A stretch of DNA of 64,000 bases from Brevibacillus thermoruber 423. Lineage in GTDB: Bacteria > Bacillota > Bacilli > Brevibacillales > Brevibacillaceae. The notes below the pieces were generated by a model. It did no database searches. It saw only the letters and a program-made list of their open reading frames with translations, and was not told the DNA's origin. Positions 61,773-64,000 of this stretch are shown one piece after another (within the stretch, counting starts at the first letter, position 1; every line of letters begins with the position of its first letter). A program made the position numbers and the translations under genes. The stretch covers positions 498,501-562,500 of the forward strand of contig NZ_ATNE01000001.1 in the NCBI RefSeq assembly GCF_000454065.1. The letters are read 5' to 3'.

Positions 61773-63677
61773 CTATAACACGTTGGCTGTGCAGATGTGC
61801 CGGTAGCGATTGCAGCGGCCCATCCCCTCCCCGTACGCTCTCTGCGGGCCGTCAAAGTACAATCGCTCCGCCTCCAGTTCCTCGATGTTCCCGATCGTTC
61901 CCTGCAGATAGTCCGTGACGCGCCGGATCGCGGTGTCGATCCGGGCGAGCAGTCCGCCGTAGCGGATATCCAGCACCTCCCAGCCGAACGGCTTGTAGAT
62001 GCGATGCCACTGGTCGCGATGCGCCCGCCGCAGTTCGTCGACGCGCCGGTGCAGCTCGGGCAGATCGCGGGCGCACAGCCGCTCCAGTTCGTCCCGCCTG
62101 TTTTCCTCGTACCCGCGCTTCAGCCTGATGCCGATCTCGCTTTTCACGCTCAAGACTTCACACAGCCTGACCGGCACCTCGAAAACGTGCCGCCACGCCT
62201 CGTTCTGCCTCGCCGCCTCTGCCAGCGCACCGGCCAGCCGCCGGTAATGGGAGGCGACGTCCCGCCCCTCCACGTGCCGGTCAAACAGGCCGAGCAGGAC
62301 GTCCTGCCAGAGCAGGTACCGGCCGGGATTGTCCGGCTCCAGCGTCTGCCGCCACTCGGCACCGGGCGGCGTGTCGATCGAGCCGAGCAGCCTGAACGCT
62401 TCGGGATCGGCGCCTGCGCAAAAGCGAAACCGTCTGCTCAGCTTGCCCTCGTCCAACTGCCGGGCGTAGCCGTGTTCGGCAAACAACTGCAGGCCGAGCA
62501 GGCTGGAAAACAGGTGGTTCTCCCCTCCGTCGTCCATCCAAATCGCGGCAAACACGTCCGTGATCCCCTCCCGCTTGCACGCCTCCAGCGCGGCGTTGGT
62601 GGCGAGGAACGTCTTCTCGTAATGAGTCCCGATCCCCGAGAACGTCCAGATTCCTCCGGCAAAGACCGGCAGGGAGCCGAACTGCTTGTGCAGGCGAATG
62701 TACTTCTCGTAAAAGGCCGGGTCGGTGTGGTAGTAGTCCCAGTAGACAAACCGGACGTCCCGCGGCATGCCGGCGATCACGTCCGGAGGGATGACGGCGG
62801 CCTCGTCGTAGTAGTCACCCGTCTTTGACCCGATCCGGATGTACATGTCGCTCCAGATCATCGGAGCAAGCCCCAGTCTGCGCGTAATCGCGAGCACACT
62901 GTTCAGGTGGTGCGTCATGATCTCAAACCGGGGCCGATACCCGTACAGGTCGAGATACCTCCCTCTGCCCAGCCCGTGCGCTTCGTCCATCCCGATGTGA
63001 ATGTTCTTGCTGCGAAACGGCCTGGCGGCGGCCGTGATCATCTCTTCGACAAACCGATAGGTCCGCTCGTCCCCCGCCAGCAGCACGTCCGGCGTGTCCC
63101 GCAGACCGTCGGCCGCCCTCCACTTCAAAAACGTCTCCAGGTGGGCCAGCGTCTGGATGCACGGGATGACCTCGATGCCGAACTGATGGGCGTAATCGTC
63201 GATCTCCCGCAGTTCCCGGGGCGTGTACCTGCCGCGCATGTAGCCGAAGTAGGGTTGGCTGTCGACGGTGTACGTGTCTTCCGTGTACAGCATCAGCACA
63301 TTCAGGCCCATGACCGCCATGTGCCGCAGCAGGGTTTTCACGCTGTCCACGGTCGGCACGGCATTGCGCGACGCATCCACCATTACGCCGTTCATCGCAA
63401 ACTGGGGTTCCTCCCGTAGCCGGACCGGCCTCTCAGGCGCCTCCCGCAGGGCCTCCACGAGCAGGCCCAGGCCGCGGAAGAAGTGAATCGGTTGGCCGTA
63501 ACGGATCTCGCCCCGCCCGTTTTCCCACGATACCGCAATCCCGCCCGGCTCGCGGATCGCGCGCACGGGAATGCCGTCCGGCGCATGAAGCACGCCCAGT
63601 TCCCCGCTCAGCGCCTCCACGCCCGCCGCCACCTCCGCCAGCTCTCCGTCCAAGCGAATCCCAAGCCGTTTGCCCAT
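61773..63677 (-). CDS. Glycoside hydrolase family 20 (beta-N-acetylhexosaminidase-like)
   Basis: 634 residues from the ATG at 63677 (AAGGAGGAGGGAGAGG upstream). A small N-terminal domain (to about 85) leads into a TIM barrel: FAMNGVMVDASRNAVPTVDS, GLNVLMLYTEDTY, and the catalytic pair Asp231-Glu232 in KNIHIGMDEAHGLG. No signal peptide, so it is cytoplasmic and probably cleaves imported GlcNAc-containing disaccharides or muropeptide fragments. An all-helical C-terminal part (about 430-620) is typical of the intracellular GH20 branch. The upstream gene (partial) is 32 bp away. Confidence 0.85.
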   Translation of the reverse strand: MGKRLGIRLDGELAEVAAGVEALSGELGVLHAPDGIPVRAIREPGGIAVSWENGRGEIRYGQPIHFFRGLGLLVEALREAPERPVRLREEPQFAMNGVMVDASRNAVPTVDSVKTLLRHMAVMGLNVLMLYTEDTYTVDSQPYFGYMRGRYTPRELREIDDYAHQFGIEVIPCIQTLAHLETFLKWRAADGLRDTPDVLLAGDERTYRFVEEMITAAARPFRSKNIHIGMDEAHGLGRGRYLDLYGYRPRFEIMTHHLNSVLAITRRLGLAPMIWSDMYIRIGSKTGDYYDEAAVIPPDVIAGMPRDVRFVYWDYYHTDPAFYEKYIRLHKQFGSLPVFAGGIWTFSGIGTHYEKTFLATNAALEACKREGITDVFAAIWMDDGGENHLFSSLLGLQLFAEHGYARQLDEGKLSRRFRFCAGADPEAFRLLGSIDTPPGAEWRQTLEPDNPGRYLLWQDVLLGLFDRHVEGRDVASHYRRLAGALAEAARQNEAWRHVFEVPVRLCEVLSVKSEIGIRLKRGYEENRRDELERLCARDLPELHRRVDELRRAHRDQWHRIYKPFGWEVLDIRYGGLLARIDTAIRRVTDYLQGTIGNIEELEAERLYFDGPQRAYGEGMGRCNRYRHICTANVL

Positions 63678-63709
63678 CGGTTCCTCTCCCTCCTCCTTCG
63701 CACAAGCGG

Positions 63710-64000
63710 TCACACCTTCACGACATACGCATGTTCGCCCTGACCCGCTTCCCGGCGAATCAGCATCACCTCGCCGCTCATGTGCGTTCCCGCGAATTGA
63801 TAGCTGTCCGGCCCTTGATGGGAAAAGAGCGCCACCGCCGACCGCCCCTCCCGCCGGATCTCCAGCGCCGTCACCTGTTCCGCCGCCAGCAGGCGGTCCC
63901 GCGTATCCCTCACCTCCAGCTCCCGCACGGCAAGGCCGGCTTCCTCCCGCCCCAGATGGGTGGTGAGGATGGTCACGAACGCGTGAAACCCGTGTGCCAC
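63710..64000 (-). CDS. C-terminal part of an unidentified gene
   Basis: The frame runs out of the window on the right; only the last 96 residues are visible. They are beta-rich (ELEVRDTRDRLLAAEQVTALEIRREGRSAVALFSHQG, then SGEVMLIRREAGQGEH), compatible with the C-terminal beta domain of a glycoside hydrolase or related enzyme. It ends 32 bp before the GH20 gene and is presumably in its operon. Confidence 0.5.
   Translation of the reverse strand: MAHGFHAFVTILTTHLGREEAGLAVRELEVRDTRDRLLAAEQVTALEIRREGRSAVALFSHQGPDSYQFAGTHMSGEVMLIRREAGQGEHAYVVKV

Overview
The window looks like the chromosome of a fairly GC-rich, endospore-forming member of the Bacillales. A Brevibacillus-like Paenibacillaceae genome is my best guess, by inference. 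The reasons are the gene order (dnaB-dnaI, nrdR, gapB, coaE-mutM-polA, phoPR, citZ-icd-mdh, ytvI, fxsA, pyk-pfkA, accAD, malic enzyme, dnaE, ytpI, ytoI), which closely follows the Bacillus subtilis ytx/yt* region, together with sporulation-type genes (ytvI, four YheC/YheD ATP-grasp proteins) and Bacillales-type signals. No rRNA, tRNA, CRISPR array or intact insertion sequence was seen.

Layout. 1-4.9 kb: the end of a DUF218 gene, the primosome genes dnaI and dnaB, nrdR and an HD-GYP gene. 5.0-6.8 kb: a visibly AT-richer island with a secreted LolA/RseB-fold protein, a frameshifted small secreted protein and a decayed IS21-type transposase. 6.8-13.7 kb: gapB, an unknown gene, and the polA-mutM-coaE-transglycosylase operon. 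13.8-19.9 kb: a polysaccharide deacetylase, an EamA transporter and a MarR-controlled drug efflux operon. 20-26.2 kb: a VanW protein, a double P-loop protein, phoU, phoR and phoP, and a lipoprotein. 26.3-32.2 kb: mdh, icd, citZ, ytvI, fxsA and a thioesterase. 32.4-45.8 kb: class II ribonucleotide reductase, pyk, pfkA, accA, accD, a small protein, a GntR/FCD regulator, malic enzyme and dnaE. 45.9-51.3 kb: a probable type I toxin with antisense RNA, ytpI, an ArsR regulator, small membrane proteins, a DUF1361 pseudogene, ytoI and yheB. 51.4-58.1 kb: a sporulation-type cluster of four YheC/YheD paralogues, an acetyltransferase and a tandem-repeat protein. 58.2-64 kb: an unknown gene, a peroxiredoxin/glutaredoxin/thioredoxin-reductase operon, an autoregulated XRE/membrane pair and GH20 hydrolase genes.

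How the parts work together. Much of the window is central carbon metabolism (GapB, PfkA, Pyk, CitZ, Icd, Mdh, malic enzyme, acetyl-CoA carboxylase) and DNA replication/repair (DnaB, DnaI, DnaE, PolA, MutM, NrdJ). Several regulatory circuits can be read from the DNA alone. The gapB promoter carries CcpN-type operators. The nrdJ promoter has two NrdR boxes 32 bp apart, and nrdR is in the same window. phoU has four PhoP-box-like hexamers at an exact 11-bp period, next to phoPR. The malic enzyme promoter has a FadR-type TGGTCnGACCA operator with a GntR/FCD regulator as the next gene. The MarR and XRE genes have palindromes in their own promoters.

The most unusual parts are the type I toxin locus beside dnaE, the four-gene ATP-grasp cluster behind a sigma-K-like promoter together with a two-unit higher-order repeat protein, and a P-loop protein whose first half has a degraded nucleotide-binding motif. 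All family calls come from reading the sequence; no database search was run.
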